NCBI RefSeq assembly: GCF_030816915.1
Contig: NZ_JAUSYN010000002.1
Span: forward strand, 4,725,501-4,789,500
Length of the DNA: 64,000 bases
Reading direction: 5' to 3'
DNA from: Streptomyces sp. B3I8
Lineage (GTDB): Bacteria > Actinomycetota > Actinomycetes > Streptomycetales > Streptomycetaceae
The notes beneath the pieces are model-generated. The model was given only the letters and a program-made list of their open reading frames with translations. It was not told the DNA's origin and ran no database searches. Of the stretch, positions 16,434 to 25,870 are shown piece by piece. The position numbers and the translations under genes are program-made. Each line of letters opens with the position of its first letter. The first letter of the stretch is position 1.

Positions 16434-17487
16434 AGGCCTTCGTCGTCCGGAGTATCGCGCCGATGTGGGCCGCCGCCGTGGACAGGTGTCGGCGGGCGTC
16501 GCGGAGTTGGTCCTCGGTGATTCCGTGGTCCCGGGCCGCGTCGCGGATGTCGTCACGGAAGCGGTCCAGGAGCCGGTCGAGGTCGCGCGCCGGTTCCCCC
16601 GTGGGGGACTCGTGCGCCCAGGAGGGCTCGTAGGCGGCGGGAAAGTCCTCGGGGGTGACCGTGTACTCCGGCTCGGGCCGGCCGGAGGGAGCCTCGCTTC
16701 CCTGCTTCGGGCGCCCGAAGCCGAGGTCCTTCCCGAACTCCTTGCCGAAGACCTGCCCGAACTCGCCGAACTCCTTGGTCAGTTCGCTCAGGCCCTCGCG
16801 GACGCCGGTGGGCCAGTCACCGCGCTCGAAATGCTCCTGGGCGTGTTCCTGGACCCGCTTGGCGATCCGCTGCATCTCCTCCTGGGCCTGGGTGCGCGCG
16901 TGCTCCTGGGCCTCCTTGGCCTGGCGCCGGGCCCGCTGGGCCTCCTCGCGGGCCCGGCGGCTCTCGTCCTTCGCCCGCCTGGCCTGCTCCTTCCACTCCT
17001 GCTTGACGCGTCGCATCTCCTCCTTCGCGGCCCGCCAGGACTCCCCGTCCTCGACCCACTCGCGCGCGTCCCAGGGCGTCTCCGGCTTCGTGCGGCCGCT
17101 CCGGGCCTGGCTGACCGCGGTCCGCATCTCCCGGCGCAGATCGCCCGCGGCGCCCCGGACGTCCGCGCGGATCTCGGCGGCCAGTTCCGCCACCGACTCC
17201 CGGATCTCCAGCTCGAGGTCGGCCAGTTCGCCACTGCGCCCGGCCAGTTCCGCACGGCCCGCGTCGGTGATCGAGTAGACCTTGCGGCCGCCCTCGGTGG
17301 TGTGGGTGACGAGCCCCTCGGCCTCCAGCTTGGCGAGGCGGGGGTAGACGGTGCCGGCCGAGGGCGCGTAGAGCCCCTGGAAGCGCTCCTCCAGCAGCCG
17401 GATCACTTCGTAGCCGTGGCGCGGGGCCTCGTCCAGCAGCTTGAGGAGGTACAGCCGCAGCCGGCCGTGGGCGAAGACGGGGGCCAT
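16432..17487 (-). CDS. PadR family transcriptional regulator with long coiled-coil extension
   Basis: The 351-residue protein starts with a PadR winged helix (FAHGRLRLYLLKLLDEAPRHGYEVIRLLEERF, then YAPSAGTVYPRLAKLEAEGLV) over residues 1-90. A very charged helical region rich in Glu/Arg/Ala follows (about 120-260, for example AREEAQRARRQAKEAQEHAR), a probable coiled coil far longer than normal PadR dimerisation helices. The C-terminus returns to a compact helical segment (LDRLLDRFRDDIRDAARDHGI). It begins one base after the DUF4097 gene stop and is co-transcribed with it. A palindrome upstream of the operon is a likely binding site. Confidence 0.87.
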   Translation of the reverse strand: MAPVFAHGRLRLYLLKLLDEAPRHGYEVIRLLEERFQGLYAPSAGTVYPRLAKLEAEGLVTHTTEGGRKVYSITDAGRAELAGRSGELADLELEIRESVAELAAEIRADVRGAAGDLRREMRTAVSQARSGRTKPETPWDAREWVEDGESWRAAKEEMRRVKQEWKEQARRAKDESRRAREEAQRARRQAKEAQEHARTQAQEEMQRIAKRVQEHAQEHFERGDWPTGVREGLSELTKEFGEFGQVFGKEFGKDLGFGRPKQGSEAPSGRPEPEYTVTPEDFPAAYEPSWAHESPTGEPARDLDRLLDRFRDDIRDAARDHGITEDQLRDARRHLSTAAAHIGAILRTTKA

Positions 17488-17488
17488 G

Positions 17489-18412
17489 TCAGAGCACCTT
17501 CTTGTCGGTCGGGCCGTCCGCGGCCGGGTCGTCGGAGAGGGAGTCATGGGGGGTATGGGGAGTGTGGCCGTCGGCGGGCGGTGGCGGGGTGTCCCACGGC
17601 TCGTCGTCGCTCGGGCGGCGCAGCAGGGCGATGGAGCCGGAGACGGTGGTCGCCTTGAGCCGCCCGGTGCCGCCGCCGAGCCGGCCCGTGATCCTCTTCG
17701 CGCCCCACTGGCCGGTCACCCGCAGGTCGTCGAAGGCGTTGGAGACGGCACCGCCGGCCGTGTTCGCTTCCACCTCCGCGTCGGCCGGCTGGGCGAGGCG
17801 GACGGCGATCTCGCCCGAGACGTTGGTCAGCCGGGCGTCCGTGGGGCCGCCGGCGGGGTCCAGGTCCAGGATGATCGCGCCGCTCACCGACTCCGCCTTG
17901 ACGACGGGCGAGGCGCCCTCGATGACGGTGAGGTCGCCCGAGACCGAGTTGAGCCGCTGCTCCCCGGTGACTGCCTGTGTCTCCACGTTCCCCGACACGG
18001 TCGTCGCCCGCAGGGGGCCGGAGATGCCCACCAGTGTCGCGTCACCCGTGACGCCCTTCACCTCCGTGCGCTTCTCGATGCCCGACACCATCGCGTGGGC
18101 GCCGACCACGCCGACCTCCACGCAGGTGCCGGCCGGTACCGCGAGGGTGATCTCCGCGGAGCGGCGCCAGCCCCTGCGGTCGAGCCACTTCAGGAAACCG
18201 CGCCAGGGCAGGTCGTCGTACGCCACCGTGAGGGTGCCGTGCTCCTGGGTCACCGTGAGCGGGGGGCCCTCTATGCCGGAAACCTCCAGCCGGGCGGTGC
18301 TGTCCTCCGTACCCATGACGTTCACCGTGCCGTTGACGATGCGGACGTGCAGGGACGTCACGGGCTCGTCGAAGGTGAGCTTCCCCGGCTCTGCGACGGA
18401 CCACTCGGACAT
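17489..18412 (-). CDS. DUF4097 family beta-strand repeat-containing protein
   Basis: The 307-residue protein is built of repeated short beta strands with the pattern V(S/T)G-(x)-V/I (TTVSGNVETQAVTG, NSVSGDLTVIEG, ESVSGAIILD, TNVSGEIAVRL), as in DUF4097/adhesin-like beta-helix domains. There is no signal peptide or membrane segment, so it should be cytoplasmic despite the adhesin-like fold. It is the first gene of a two-gene operon with a PadR regulator, a pairing seen widely in actinobacteria. GGAGGTCACCACC lies upstream of the ATG. The molecular function is unknown. Confidence 0.85.
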   Translation of the reverse strand: MSEWSVAEPGKLTFDEPVTSLHVRIVNGTVNVMGTEDSTARLEVSGIEGPPLTVTQEHGTLTVAYDDLPWRGFLKWLDRRGWRRSAEITLAVPAGTCVEVGVVGAHAMVSGIEKRTEVKGVTGDATLVGISGPLRATTVSGNVETQAVTGEQRLNSVSGDLTVIEGASPVVKAESVSGAIILDLDPAGGPTDARLTNVSGEIAVRLAQPADAEVEANTAGGAVSNAFDDLRVTGQWGAKRITGRLGGGTGRLKATTVSGSIALLRRPSDDEPWDTPPPPADGHTPHTPHDSLSDDPAADGPTDKKVL

Positions 18413-18532
18413 GGTGGTGACCTCCTCGGCGTGGGCCGGCTCCGGATCGTACGAGGCGCGGCAGGGTTCACGATTTGTGGGTGCGTGGGTGGCGACTTGT
18501 GGGGCTCGCGTCATATCGCGTCCTTGAATACA

Positions 18533-18546
18533 CACGATATATCGTG
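18533..18546. promoter_or_regulatory. Perfect 14-bp palindrome, candidate PadR operator
   Basis: CACGATATATCGTG is a perfect palindrome about 120 bases upstream of the DUF4097-padR operon, in an AT-rich pocket. A related half-site (ATATCGCG) lies at 18513-18520. PadR regulators commonly bind AT-centred palindromes in their own promoter. The assignment is inferred from position. Confidence 0.55.
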
Positions 18547-18621
18547 CGCCTGTGAAGTCAAGACACCCGTGCGGGTGATCAGGCGGGGAGGAACCGGGGC
18601 GAATCTGTCTACCGTGTGGGC

Positions 18622-19440
18622 ATGTCGACGGATGCGGTTCCTTCGTGCGGTGCGGCCGGTGGTGTGTTGCTGCTCTGCTGGGCGCGGCCCGATGCTGTCG
18701 CACCCGTGGTGCCGGTGCTGCGTGAGCGGGTGGGGCTCGCGGAGGCGGGGGACGGGTGGACGCTGCTGGTGCCGGAGGGGACGCCGTGGCGGAGCGGGGA
18801 GACCGTCGAGCGGGTGGCCACGGGGTGGGCGTACGCGCTGGCGGTGGGGGTGTCCTGGCCGGTGCTCGCGGTGTGGTGGGACGCGGACCGGTGCGGGTGT
18901 GTGCTGGCGTCCGGGTTCCGGCGGCCCGTGGGGTACGTGTGGCTGGCCAATGGGACGGCGGTGGGGGAGGACGAGGCGATGCGGACGTTGGGGGAAGGGC
19001 TGGGGGTGGCGTCCGGCGCCACGACGGGGGGCGTCGGGGCGCTTCTCGCGCTCACGCGGCCCGACTCCTCCGTGGACGGGGGCGGGCGGTTGCGGGGGCT
19101 GCTGACGGTGCTGGAGGAGGGAGTGGGGGTGCGGTTGCCGGAGGGGGTGGTGCCGGGGGAGAGGGCGGAGGGGGTGGAGGGGGTGAGGGTGCGGGAGGTT
19201 GTGCGTGAGGTGGTGCCGGGGGTGGCGGCGCGAGGGCGCGCGGAGGGGGGCGGGGGTGGCATGGCCGTGCCCGGGGTGGGGGCGCGGGTGGTCGCCTTGG
19301 CGCAGGTGGGGGTGGGGGTGCCGGTGGTGGTGTGGGGGGTTCGGCGGCGGCGTGGGGGGTGGGTGGTGGCGGGGTTGCTGTTGGTGGTGGATGGGGTGGT
19401 GGGGGGTGTGCGGGCAGGAGGGTGGGGGTGGTGGGGGTAG
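18622..19440 (+). CDS. Hypothetical protein, conserved type, very G-rich coding strand
   Basis: I do not recognise a family for this 272-residue protein. The first 140 residues look like a folded alpha/beta domain (GGVLLLCWARPDAVAPVVPVL, WPVLAVWWDADRCGC, GYVWLANGTAVGEDE). The remainder is rich in Gly, Val and Arg and ends with two hydrophobic stretches (VVALAQVGVGVPVVVWGV and GWVVAGLLLVVDGVVGGV) that could be membrane helices. From about 19030 to the end the coding strand is packed with runs of three or more G, far above neighbouring genes. The ATG at 18622 or the GTG at 18616 may start it. Confidence 0.6.
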   Translation: MSTDAVPSCGAAGGVLLLCWARPDAVAPVVPVLRERVGLAEAGDGWTLLVPEGTPWRSGETVERVATGWAYALAVGVSWPVLAVWWDADRCGCVLASGFRRPVGYVWLANGTAVGEDEAMRTLGEGLGVASGATTGGVGALLALTRPDSSVDGGGRLRGLLTVLEEGVGVRLPEGVVPGERAEGVEGVRVREVVREVVPGVAARGRAEGGGGGMAVPGVGARVVALAQVGVGVPVVVWGVRRRRGGWVVAGLLLVVDGVVGGVRAGGWGWWG

Positions 19441-19471
19441 GGGGCCGAATTTTTTTCGCCCCTGCCGCCCT

Positions 19472-19538
19472 TACCCTTCCCCCCTTCCCGTCCCTTCAGG
19501 GGCGAAGCCCCTGAAGGGACGGGAAGGGGGGAAGGGTA
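19472..19538. repeat. Perfect 32-bp inverted repeat with GAA loop, C-rich family
   Basis: Arms 19472-19503 and 19507-19538 pair perfectly over 32 bp around a 3-base loop. One strand reads TACCCTTCCCCCCTTCCC then GTCCCTTCAGGGGC. Shorter versions of the same sequence occur near 27549, 30249, 48672 and 51841 in this window, each in an intergenic gap. It could terminate the upstream gene, but the recurrence marks it as a dispersed repeat. Confidence 0.85.
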
Positions 19539-19629
19539 GGGGAGAGCCGGAGGTGGGTCGGAGGGAGGGGGTGGGGCGCGGGAGAGCTCGGGTGGGTGGG
19601 GTGCGTTGGCGGGCTCGGGTGGGTTCTTG

Positions 19630-19880
19630 GTGGCTCGCGCAGTTCCCCGCGCCCCTTCAGGGCGCGGTGAGCGAGCCGCATGTTGATACGGCCTCGCGCC
19701 GCTTCAGGGCGCGGTGGGAGCCGCATGTCGGAACGGCGTCGCGTCTTTCGAGGGGCGCGGTGGGGGCCGCGTGTCGGTACAGCTCCGCGCCCCTTCGAGA
19801 CGTGGTGGTCGCTCGCGCTCGCGCGGCGGAGCCGCCTGCAGGGCAACCCCCGTTGATACAGGCTCGCGTCGCTCCGAGGC
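19630..19880. repeat. Degenerate tandem repeats with GCGCC/GGCGC stems
   Basis: At least four diverged copies of a 45-65-base unit follow each other. Each holds a short stem such as GCGCCCCTTCAGGGCGC followed by GGTG(A/G)G...GAGCCGCATGT and GATAC or GGTAC. The unit resembles common Streptomyces intergenic repeats beginning with CGCGCAGTTCCCCGCGCC, which is visible at about 19636-19653. Confidence 0.55.
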
Positions 19881-19949
19881 CCAGTGGGAGCCGTCGGTGG
19901 GGATGGTGCCGTGTCCCGTCCCTCAGGGGAGCCGGAGGGAGAAAGGGGG

Positions 19950-20132
19950 TTACTCCTCGTCGTCCTCGTCGTCCAGGCGGGCCAGCCAGGTGGCCAGGCG
20001 TTCCACGGGGACCTCGAAGTCGGGGTTGAGGTCGACGAACGTGCGGAGTTGTTCGGCGAGCCACCCGAAGGTGACCTCCTCCTCGCCGCGCCGCTTCTCC
20101 AGTTCCTCGATCCCACGGTCGGTGAAGTACAT
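19950..20132 (-). CDS. DUF6104 family protein (small acidic protein)
   Basis: This 60-residue protein is complete: MYFTDRGIEELEKRRGEEEV, then a helical middle (TFGWLAEQLRTFVDLNPDFE, VPVERLATWLARLDDED) and an acidic tail. It matches small actinobacterial proteins placed in DUF6104, usually found near kgd. No catalytic or metal motif is visible. A terminator separates it from kgd, so it is probably expressed on its own. Confidence 0.82.
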   Translation of the reverse strand: MYFTDRGIEELEKRRGEEEVTFGWLAEQLRTFVDLNPDFEVPVERLATWLARLDDEDDEE

Positions 20133-20151
20133 GGGGCCAAGGATATGGCGG

Positions 20152-20209
20152 AAAAGCGGCCGGGCCGCACCCCCCGGAGAACCCGGTGAAGGGATGCGGC
20201 CCGGCCGCT
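20152..20209 (-). terminator. Rho-independent terminator of kgd
   Basis: On the minus strand, about 25 bases after the kgd stop codon, a perfect 15-bp stem (20209-20195 with 20169-20155) is followed by TTTTC. It sits between kgd and the small DUF6104 gene. Confidence 0.8.
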
Positions 20210-20234
20210 GGACCGACGTCCGCCGACTACGAGG

Positions 20235-23200
20235 TCACGCCTCGAACACCTCACGGACCAGCTGCTCCTGCTCCGCCTGGTGCCGCTTCGCGGAGCCCAC
20301 GGCGGGGGAGGAGGAGTGCGGCCGGGAGATGCGGCGCAGGCGCTCACTGTGCGGGACGTCCGCGCCGACCGCCAGGTCCAGGTGGTCGATCAGGTTGAGC
20401 GCGATGAACGGCCAGGCACCCTGGTTCGCCGGCTCCTCCTGCGTCCACAGGTACTTCTCGGCGTTCGGGTACTTGGCGATCTCCGCCTGGAGCTCGGCAC
20501 CCGGCAGGGGGTACAGGCGCTCGATGCGGATGATGGCCGTGTCCGTCGCGCCGCGCTTCTTCCGCTCGGCGGCGAGGTCGTAGTAGACCTTGCCCGCGCA
20601 GAAGACGACCTTCTTGACGGCGGCCGGGTCGACCGAGTCGTCGCCGATGACCGGACGGAACTGGCCGGTGGTGAACTCCTCCGCCTTCGAGGCCGCGGCC
20701 TTCAGGCGCAGCATCGACTTCGGGGTGAAGACGACCAGCGGCTTGTGGTGCGGGTTGTGCACCTGCCACCGCAGGAGGTGGAAGTAGTTCGACGGCAGCG
20801 TCGGCTGGGCGACCGTCATGTTGTTCTGCGCGCACAGCTGCAGGAACCGCTCGATGCGGGCCGAGGAGTGGTCCGGGCCCTGGCCCTCGTAGCCGTGCGG
20901 CAGCAGCAGCGTGACGCCGGAGGTCTGGCCCCACTTCTGCTCGGCGGCCGAGATGTACTCGTCCACCACCGACTGGGCGCCGTTGACGAAGTCGCCGAAC
21001 TGCGCCTCCCACATCACCAGCGACTCGGGGCGGGCCAGCGAGTAGCCGTACTCGAAGCCCATGACCGCGTACTCGGAGAGCAGCGAGTCGTAGACGTTGT
21101 AGCGGGCCTGCTCCTGCGACAGGTACAGCAGCGGGGTGTAGTCCTCGCCGGTCTCACGGTCGATCAGCACCGCGTGGCGCTGGCCGAACGTGCCGCGGCG
21201 GGAGTCCTGTCCGGACAGCCGGACCGGGGTGCCCTCCAGGAGCAGTGAGCCGATGGCGAGGGTCTCGCCCATGCCCCAGTCGATCGTGCCGTCCTCGACC
21301 ATCGACGCCCGGCGCTGGAGCTGCGGGAGCAGCCGCGGGTGGACGGTGAAGTGGTCGGGGATGTTGACCTGGGACTCGGCGATCCGCTTGACGACCTCCG
21401 TGGAGATCGCGGTGTTGACGGCGACCGGGAACTCGGCCTGCGGGTCCGGAGAGTGCGGGGCGGCCGGCTGCGCGGTGGCCTCGCGGACCTCCGTGAAGAC
21501 CTTCTCCAGCTGGCCCTGGTAGTCCTGCAGCGCCTGCTCGGCCTCTTCCAGGGTGATGTCGCCGCGACCGATGAGGGACTCGGTGTAGAGCTTGCGCACC
21601 GAGCGCTTCTTGTCGATCAGGTCGTACATCAGCGGCTGGGTGAAGGCCGGGTTGTCCGACTCGTTGTGCCCGCGGCGGCGGTAGCAGATGAGGTCGATCA
21701 CCACGTCCTTGTTGAACGCCTGGCGGAACTCGAAGGCGAGCCGCGCCACGCGCACGACGGCCTCCGGGTCGTCGCCGTTCACGTGGAAGATCGGGGCCTC
21801 GATCATGCGGGCCACGTCGGTGGCGTACATGGACGAGCGAGAGGACTCCGGGGCGGCGGTGAAGCCGACCTGGTTGTTGATGACGATGTGGACCGTGCCG
21901 CCGGTGCGGTAGCCGCGCAGCTGCGACATGTTCAGGGTCTCGGCCACCACGCCCTGGCCCGCGAAGGCCGCGTCGCCGTGGATCGCCACCGGCATGACCG
22001 TGAAGTCCGTGCCGCCCTTGTTGATGATGTCCTGCTTGGCGCGGGCGATGCCCTCGATGACCGGGTCGACCGTCTCCAGGTGGGAGGGGTTGGCGGCCAG
22101 CGAGACGCGGATCTGCTCACCGTCCAGGCCGGTGAAGGTGCCCTCGGCGCCCAGGTGGTACTTCACGTCGCCGGAGCCGTGCATCGACTTCGGGTCGAGG
22201 TTGCCCTCGAACTCGCGGAAGATCTGCGCGTACGACTTGCCCACGATGTTCGCCAGCACGTTCAGCCGGCCGCGGTGGGCCATGCCGATGACGACCTCGT
22301 CCAGGCGCGACTCGGCGGCCGAGTCCAGCACCGCGTCGAGCAGCGGGATGACGGACTCGCCGCCCTCCAGGGAGAACCGCTTCTGGCCGACGTACTTGGT
22401 CTGCAGGAAGGTCTCGAACGCCTCCGCCGCGTTCAGCCGACGCAGGATGCGCAGCTGCTCCTCGCGCTCGGGCTTGCTGTGCGGGCGCTCGATGCGGTCC
22501 TGGATCCACTTGCGCTGCTTGGGGTCCTGGATGTGCATGAACTCGATGCCGGTCGTACGGCAGTACGAGTCGCGCAGCACGCCGAGGATGTCGCGCAGCT
22601 TCATCAGGGACTTGCCCGCGAAGCCGCCGACGGCGAACTCGCGCTCCAGGTCCCACAGGGTGAGGCCGTGCTCGGTGATGTCCAGGTCGGGGTGCTTGCG
22701 CTGCTGGTACTCCAGCGGGTCGGTGTCGGCCATGACGTGGCCGCGGACCCGGTAGGAGTGGATCAACTCGAAGACGCGGGCGGCCTTGGTGACGTCGTCG
22801 TCATGGCTGGCGTCGATGTCCTTGAGCCAGCGGACCGGCTCGTAGGGGATGCGCAGCGCCTTGAAGATCTCGTCGTAGAACTCGTTCTCGCCGAGCAGCA
22901 GGTTGGCGACGATCCGCAGGAACTCGCCGGAGGCGGCGCCCTGGATGACCCGGTGGTCGTACGTCGAGGTGAGGGTCATCACCTTGGAGATGCCCAGCTT
23001 GTTCAGGGTGTCCTGGGAGGTGCCCTGGAACTCGGCCGGGTAGTCCATGGAGCCGACGCCCATGATGACCGACTGGCCGGGCATCAGGCGCGGCACGGAG
23101 TGGACGGTGCCGAGGCCACCGGGGTTGGTCAGGGAGACCGTGACGCCGGTGAAGTCCTCCATCGTCAGCTTGCCCTCGCGGGCGCGGCGGACGATGTCCT

Positions 23201-24083
23201 CGTAGGCCTGCCAGAACTCGAAGAAGTTCAGCGTCTCGGCCTTCTTGATGCCGGCGACGACGAGCTGGCGGTCGCCGTTGGGCTTCACCAGGTCGATGGC
23301 CAGGCCGAAGGTGATGTGCTCCGGCTTGACGAGGGTCGGCTTGCCGTCCTTCTCCGCGTAGTGCCAGTTCATCGACGGCATGGCCTTGATGGCCTGCACC
23401 ATCGCGTAGCCGATCAGGTGCGTGAAGGAGATCTTCCCGCCCCGGGCCCGCTTGAGGTGGTTGTTGATGACAATGCGGTTGTCGAACAGCAGCTTCACCG
23501 GGACGGCGCGCACGGACGTGGCCGTGGGCATCTCCAGGGAGGCGTTCATGTTCTTCGCGACGGCCGCGGACGGGCCGCGCAGCGTCACGTACTCCGGGCC
23601 CGGGGCGGCCTCGGTCGCCGGGGCGGCCTTGGCGGCCGGGGCGGCCTTGGCGGCCGGGGCGGCCTTGGCGGCCGGCGCGGCCGTCGGGGCGGCGGCAGCG
23701 GGCTTCGCGGCCTGCTTGGCCGCCGCGGCGGCGGGCGCCGCGGCGGGCTGCGCGGGCGCGGCGGCGGCCGGCTGTGCGGCGCGCTGGGCCGGGGCCGCGG
23801 GCTGCACAGGGGCGGCCGGAGCGGCCTGGGTGGTGGGAGCGGCGTCGGTCCGCGCGGCCCCCGCGGCCGCGTCACCCGCCGGGACCGGGGTGGCAGCCGC
23901 CCCGGGCTTGTAGTCCGCGAAGAAGTCCCACCAGGCGCGGTCTACCGAATTCGGGTCCTGGAGGTACTGCTGATAGATCTCGTCGACGAGCCACTCATTG
24001 GCCCCGAACGAAGCCGCGGGGTTCTTTCCGGCTTGATCGGTCTCGGTGGAGATGCTCGAGTTACTGGGGGACTGTGGCGACAC
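20235..24083 (-). CDS. kgd: Multifunctional 2-oxoglutarate metabolism enzyme (2-oxoglutarate dehydrogenase E1 with fused succinyltransferase domain)
   Basis: This 1282-residue enzyme belongs to the TCA cycle. The actinobacterial form fuses an E2-type acyltransferase domain to the thiamine-diphosphate E1. An E1 N-terminal helix ([16 protein letters not shown]) leads into a long Ala/Pro/Lys linker with AAPAAK repeats (about 60-165). The catalytic E2 core follows ([20 protein letters not shown] to [18 protein letters not shown]), then the ThDP-binding dehydrogenase ([51 protein letters not shown]). The start is GTG at 24083, where homology begins ([12 protein letters not shown]). In Corynebacteriales the forkhead protein OdhI/GarA inhibits this enzyme; no such gene is in the window. 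Confidence 0.96.
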   Translation of the reverse strand: MSPQSPSNSSISTETDQAGKNPAASFGANEWLVDEIYQQYLQDPNSVDRAWWDFFADYKPGAAATPVPAGDAAAGAARTDAAPTTQAAPAAPVQPAAPAQRAAQPAAAAPAQPAAAPAAAAAKQAAKPAAAAPTAAPAAKAAPAAKAAPAAKAAPATEAAPGPEYVTLRGPSAAVAKNMNASLEMPTATSVRAVPVKLLFDNRIVINNHLKRARGGKISFTHLIGYAMVQAIKAMPSMNWHYAEKDGKPTLVKPEHITFGLAIDLVKPNGDRQLVVAGIKKAETLNFFEFWQAYEDIVRRAREGKLTMEDFTGVTVSLTNPGGLGTVHSVPRLMPGQSVIMGVGSMDYPAEFQGTSQDTLNKLGISKVMTLTSTYDHRVIQGAASGEFLRIVANLLLGENEFYDEIFKALRIPYEPVRWLKDIDASHDDDVTKAARVFELIHSYRVRGHVMADTDPLEYQQRKHPDLDITEHGLTLWDLEREFAVGGFAGKSLMKLRDILGVLRDSYCRTTGIEFMHIQDPKQRKWIQDRIERPHSKPEREEQLRILRRLNAAEAFETFLQTKYVGQKRFSLEGGESVIPLLDAVLDSAAESRLDEVVIGMAHRGRLNVLANIVGKSYAQIFREFEGNLDPKSMHGSGDVKYHLGAEGTFTGLDGEQIRVSLAANPSHLETVDPVIEGIARAKQDIINKGGTDFTVMPVAIHGDAAFAGQGVVAETLNMSQLRGYRTGGTVHIVINNQVGFTAAPESSRSSMYATDVARMIEAPIFHVNGDDPEAVVRVARLAFEFRQAFNKDVVIDLICYRRRGHNESDNPAFTQPLMYDLIDKKRSVRKLYTESLIGRGDITLEEAEQALQDYQGQLEKVFTEVREATAQPAAPHSPDPQAEFPVAVNTAISTEVVKRIAESQVNIPDHFTVHPRLLPQLQRRASMVEDGTIDWGMGETLAIGSLLLEGTPVRLSGQDSRRGTFGQRHAVLIDRETGEDYTPLLYLSQEQARYNVYDSLLSEYAVMGFEYGYSLARPESLVMWEAQFGDFVNGAQSVVDEYISAAEQKWGQTSGVTLLLPHGYEGQGPDHSSARIERFLQLCAQNNMTVAQPTLPSNYFHLLRWQVHNPHHKPLVVFTPKSMLRLKAAASKAEEFTTGQFRPVIGDDSVDPAAVKKVVFCAGKVYYDLAAERKKRGATDTAIIRIERLYPLPGAELQAEIAKYPNAEKYLWTQEEPANQGAWPFIALNLIDHLDLAVGADVPHSERLRRISRPHSSSPAVGSAKRHQAEQEQLVREVFEA

Positions 24084-24467
24084 GGCGGCAACCGCCCTCT
24101 TCCGCTTCACAAGGTGATGGACAGCGGGAATAAAGGCTACGCCTCCATGACCGGTAAGGAGAGGTCGGGCCGGTTCATCGTCACGTACATCACATCGAGA
24201 AGCGTGTTTCGTCGCCGGAATTGGCGGGAAACAAGCGCGGTTACGGTCGAAAAGGGTACGGGAGCCCGAGGGAGCGGCGCGGGGGCGTCGGCCCGCCGAG
24301 GTCGCGGTGACGCCGCCGGGGCCTCCCGATGGTCGTGCGACGGACGCGCGGGGCCTCTTCGTCCGCCGTCGTGGGCGGCGGTCCCGTGGCTCCGGTCGCA
24401 TCTCTGCGTACCGGAGACCCGATGCCCCGCTGTCCGTGGATCATGCGACTCCGCTGCGCACTTTACG
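24084..24467. other. 384-base upstream region of kgd
   Basis: This gap lies between the 3' end of the sensor kinase gene and kgd, both on the minus strand. It contains no credible gene. I see no strong hairpin directly after the kinase gene, so readthrough into kgd is possible. The segment nearest kgd is less GC-rich and likely holds its promoter. Confidence 0.45.
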
Positions 24468-25727
24468 TCAACTTGGTGAAGAGGGAAGCCCTGGAAGGGT
24501 GACCTGGATGCGGCAGCCGCGCTCGGATTCGGCCACGCCGATCCGGCCACCGTGCAGATCCACCGCCCATCGGGCGATCGCCAGCCCCAGCCCCGTGCCG
24601 CCGTCGCTGCCGGGACCGTGCGGGGAGCGGACGGCGCCCCGGTTGAACCGCTCGAAGACGTGGCGCCACTCCGAGCGCGGGATGCCGGGACCCTCGTCCA
24701 GGACCTCCAGCTCCAGCGAGTCCGGGAGCTGTCCGTGCCGCGCCCTGACCGTCACCCGGCCGTGCGGCGGACTGTGCTTGACCGCGTTGTCGATGAGGTT
24801 TGCCATGACCTGGTGGATGCGCTCGGGGTCCGCGTGCGCGGTCAGTTCCGGCGGGTGGACGTCGAGGTGCAGATGGACGTCCTTGCGGGTGTGGCCGCCG
24901 GACCCCGACGCGATGCCGGCCCGCGCGGAGGCCACCATGTTGGCCTCCTTCAGCATCTCCGCCAGGTACGGCCACACCTCGAAGCGGCGCTTCTTCAGCG
25001 GGACGACGCCGTTGTCCAGGCGGGAGAGGTCCAGCAGCGTCTCCACCAGCCGGCCGAGCCGCTCGGTCTGCCGCAGCGCCGTGCGCATCGTCTCGGGGTC
25101 GGCCTCGGTGACGCCGTCCACGATGTTCTCCAGCACCGCGCGCAGCCCCGCGATGGGCGTGCGCAGCTCGTGCGAGACGTTCGCCACCAGCTCCTTGCGC
25201 CGGCTGTCCTGCGCCTCCAGCTCGTCGGCCATGCGGTTGATCGTCTGCGCCAGGTCGCCCAGCTCGTCACGGCGGTTCTCGCGCACCCGGCGGGTGTAGT
25301 CGCCGTGCGAGATCGAGCGGGCCACGGCGTTCATCTCGTCCAGCGGGGCGGTCAGCGAGTGCGCCACGAACTGGGTGATCAGCAGGGTGGCGATCACCGA
25401 GAAGACGGTGATGAAGCGCAGCTCCGTCTCGGTCCGCACGGCGATCATCAGCAGACCGGTGGTGATGAAGACGGAGACGACGACCAGCGTGCCGAGCTTG
25501 GTCTTGACGGAGAAGGGCCACAGGCCGCGCCCGGAGCCGTAGCCCCGGTCGGGGCGGGTGTCCGCGCCGTATCCGGGCGGGCCGTACCCGGCCGTGCCGC
25601 CCGCCCTCGGGCCGCGCACGGGGCGCGTTCTGCGCCCCGCGGCCGTCGGGTTCCGCGCGCCGCCCGCCCTGCGCGCCGTCACACGGGCGAAGACCGCGCT
25701 CCGGCGCGTGCCACCGGCACCGCTCAT
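24468..25727 (-). CDS. Two-component sensor histidine kinase with minimal sensor region
   Basis: The 419-residue kinase has a roughly 75-residue basic, Gly/Arg-rich cytoplasmic start, then two transmembrane helices (about 79-97 and 105-123) separated by only about seven residues. A HAMP domain (124-176), the phosphoacceptor H186 in LVANVSHELRTPIAGLR and the ATP-binding domain (NLIDNAVKHSP, DEGPGIPRSEW, GGTGLGLAIARW) follow. With almost no extracellular loop it must sense within the membrane or in the cytoplasm, as intramembrane-sensing kinases do. It follows the response regulator gene by 143 bases that contain a strong hairpin. Confidence 0.93.
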   Translation of the reverse strand: MSGAGGTRRSAVFARVTARRAGGARNPTAAGRRTRPVRGPRAGGTAGYGPPGYGADTRPDRGYGSGRGLWPFSVKTKLGTLVVVSVFITTGLLMIAVRTETELRFITVFSVIATLLITQFVAHSLTAPLDEMNAVARSISHGDYTRRVRENRRDELGDLAQTINRMADELEAQDSRRKELVANVSHELRTPIAGLRAVLENIVDGVTEADPETMRTALRQTERLGRLVETLLDLSRLDNGVVPLKKRRFEVWPYLAEMLKEANMVASARAGIASGSGGHTRKDVHLHLDVHPPELTAHADPERIHQVMANLIDNAVKHSPPHGRVTVRARHGQLPDSLELEVLDEGPGIPRSEWRHVFERFNRGAVRSPHGPGSDGGTGLGLAIARWAVDLHGGRIGVAESERGCRIQVTLPGLPSSPS

Positions 25728-25812
25728 CGCTTCCAGCCCCCTTCGGCTGTCCGGTCGCCCTACCGACCTTCCGCGCGGCTGTCCGGTCGCCCGTCCGCCC
25801 GGTCGCCCGGCT

Positions 25813-25851
25813 CCCGTGGGACCCGACGGTGCCGCCGCCGGGTCCCACGGG
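25813..25851 (-). promoter_or_regulatory. Strong hairpin between response regulator and kinase genes
   Basis: Arms 25813-25825 and 25839-25851 pair perfectly over 13 bp, 19 bases after the regulator stop codon. The following stretch towards the kinase gene repeats CGGCTGTCCGGTCGCCC (about 25744 and 25778). It may attenuate transcription so that less kinase than regulator is made, or stabilise the regulator message. Confidence 0.5.
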
Positions 25852-25870
25852 AACCGGGTGGGTTCGGTCC

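Larger units (their letters stand above)
19441..19949. other. 509-base repeat-rich intergenic region
   Basis: This gap separates the G-rich hypothetical gene from DUF6104. It contains a perfect 32-bp hairpin (19472-19538) preceded by a run of seven T, a G-rich stretch, and a set of degenerate 45-65-base repeats built around GCGCC...GGGCGC stems (about 19630-19880). No gene is supported. Confidence 0.6.

Noticed and set aside
18622..19440. Non-coding G-rich tract only
   Set aside because: The first 400 bases have normal codon bias, a plausible start and a folded-looking product. I keep it as a gene at reduced confidence.
21339..24479. Plus-strand open frame of 1046 codons opposite kgd
   Set aside because: It is a mirror of the kgd coding frame. 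The composition (Val/Leu/Gly/Arg/Asp) and lack of any motif mark it as a shadow.
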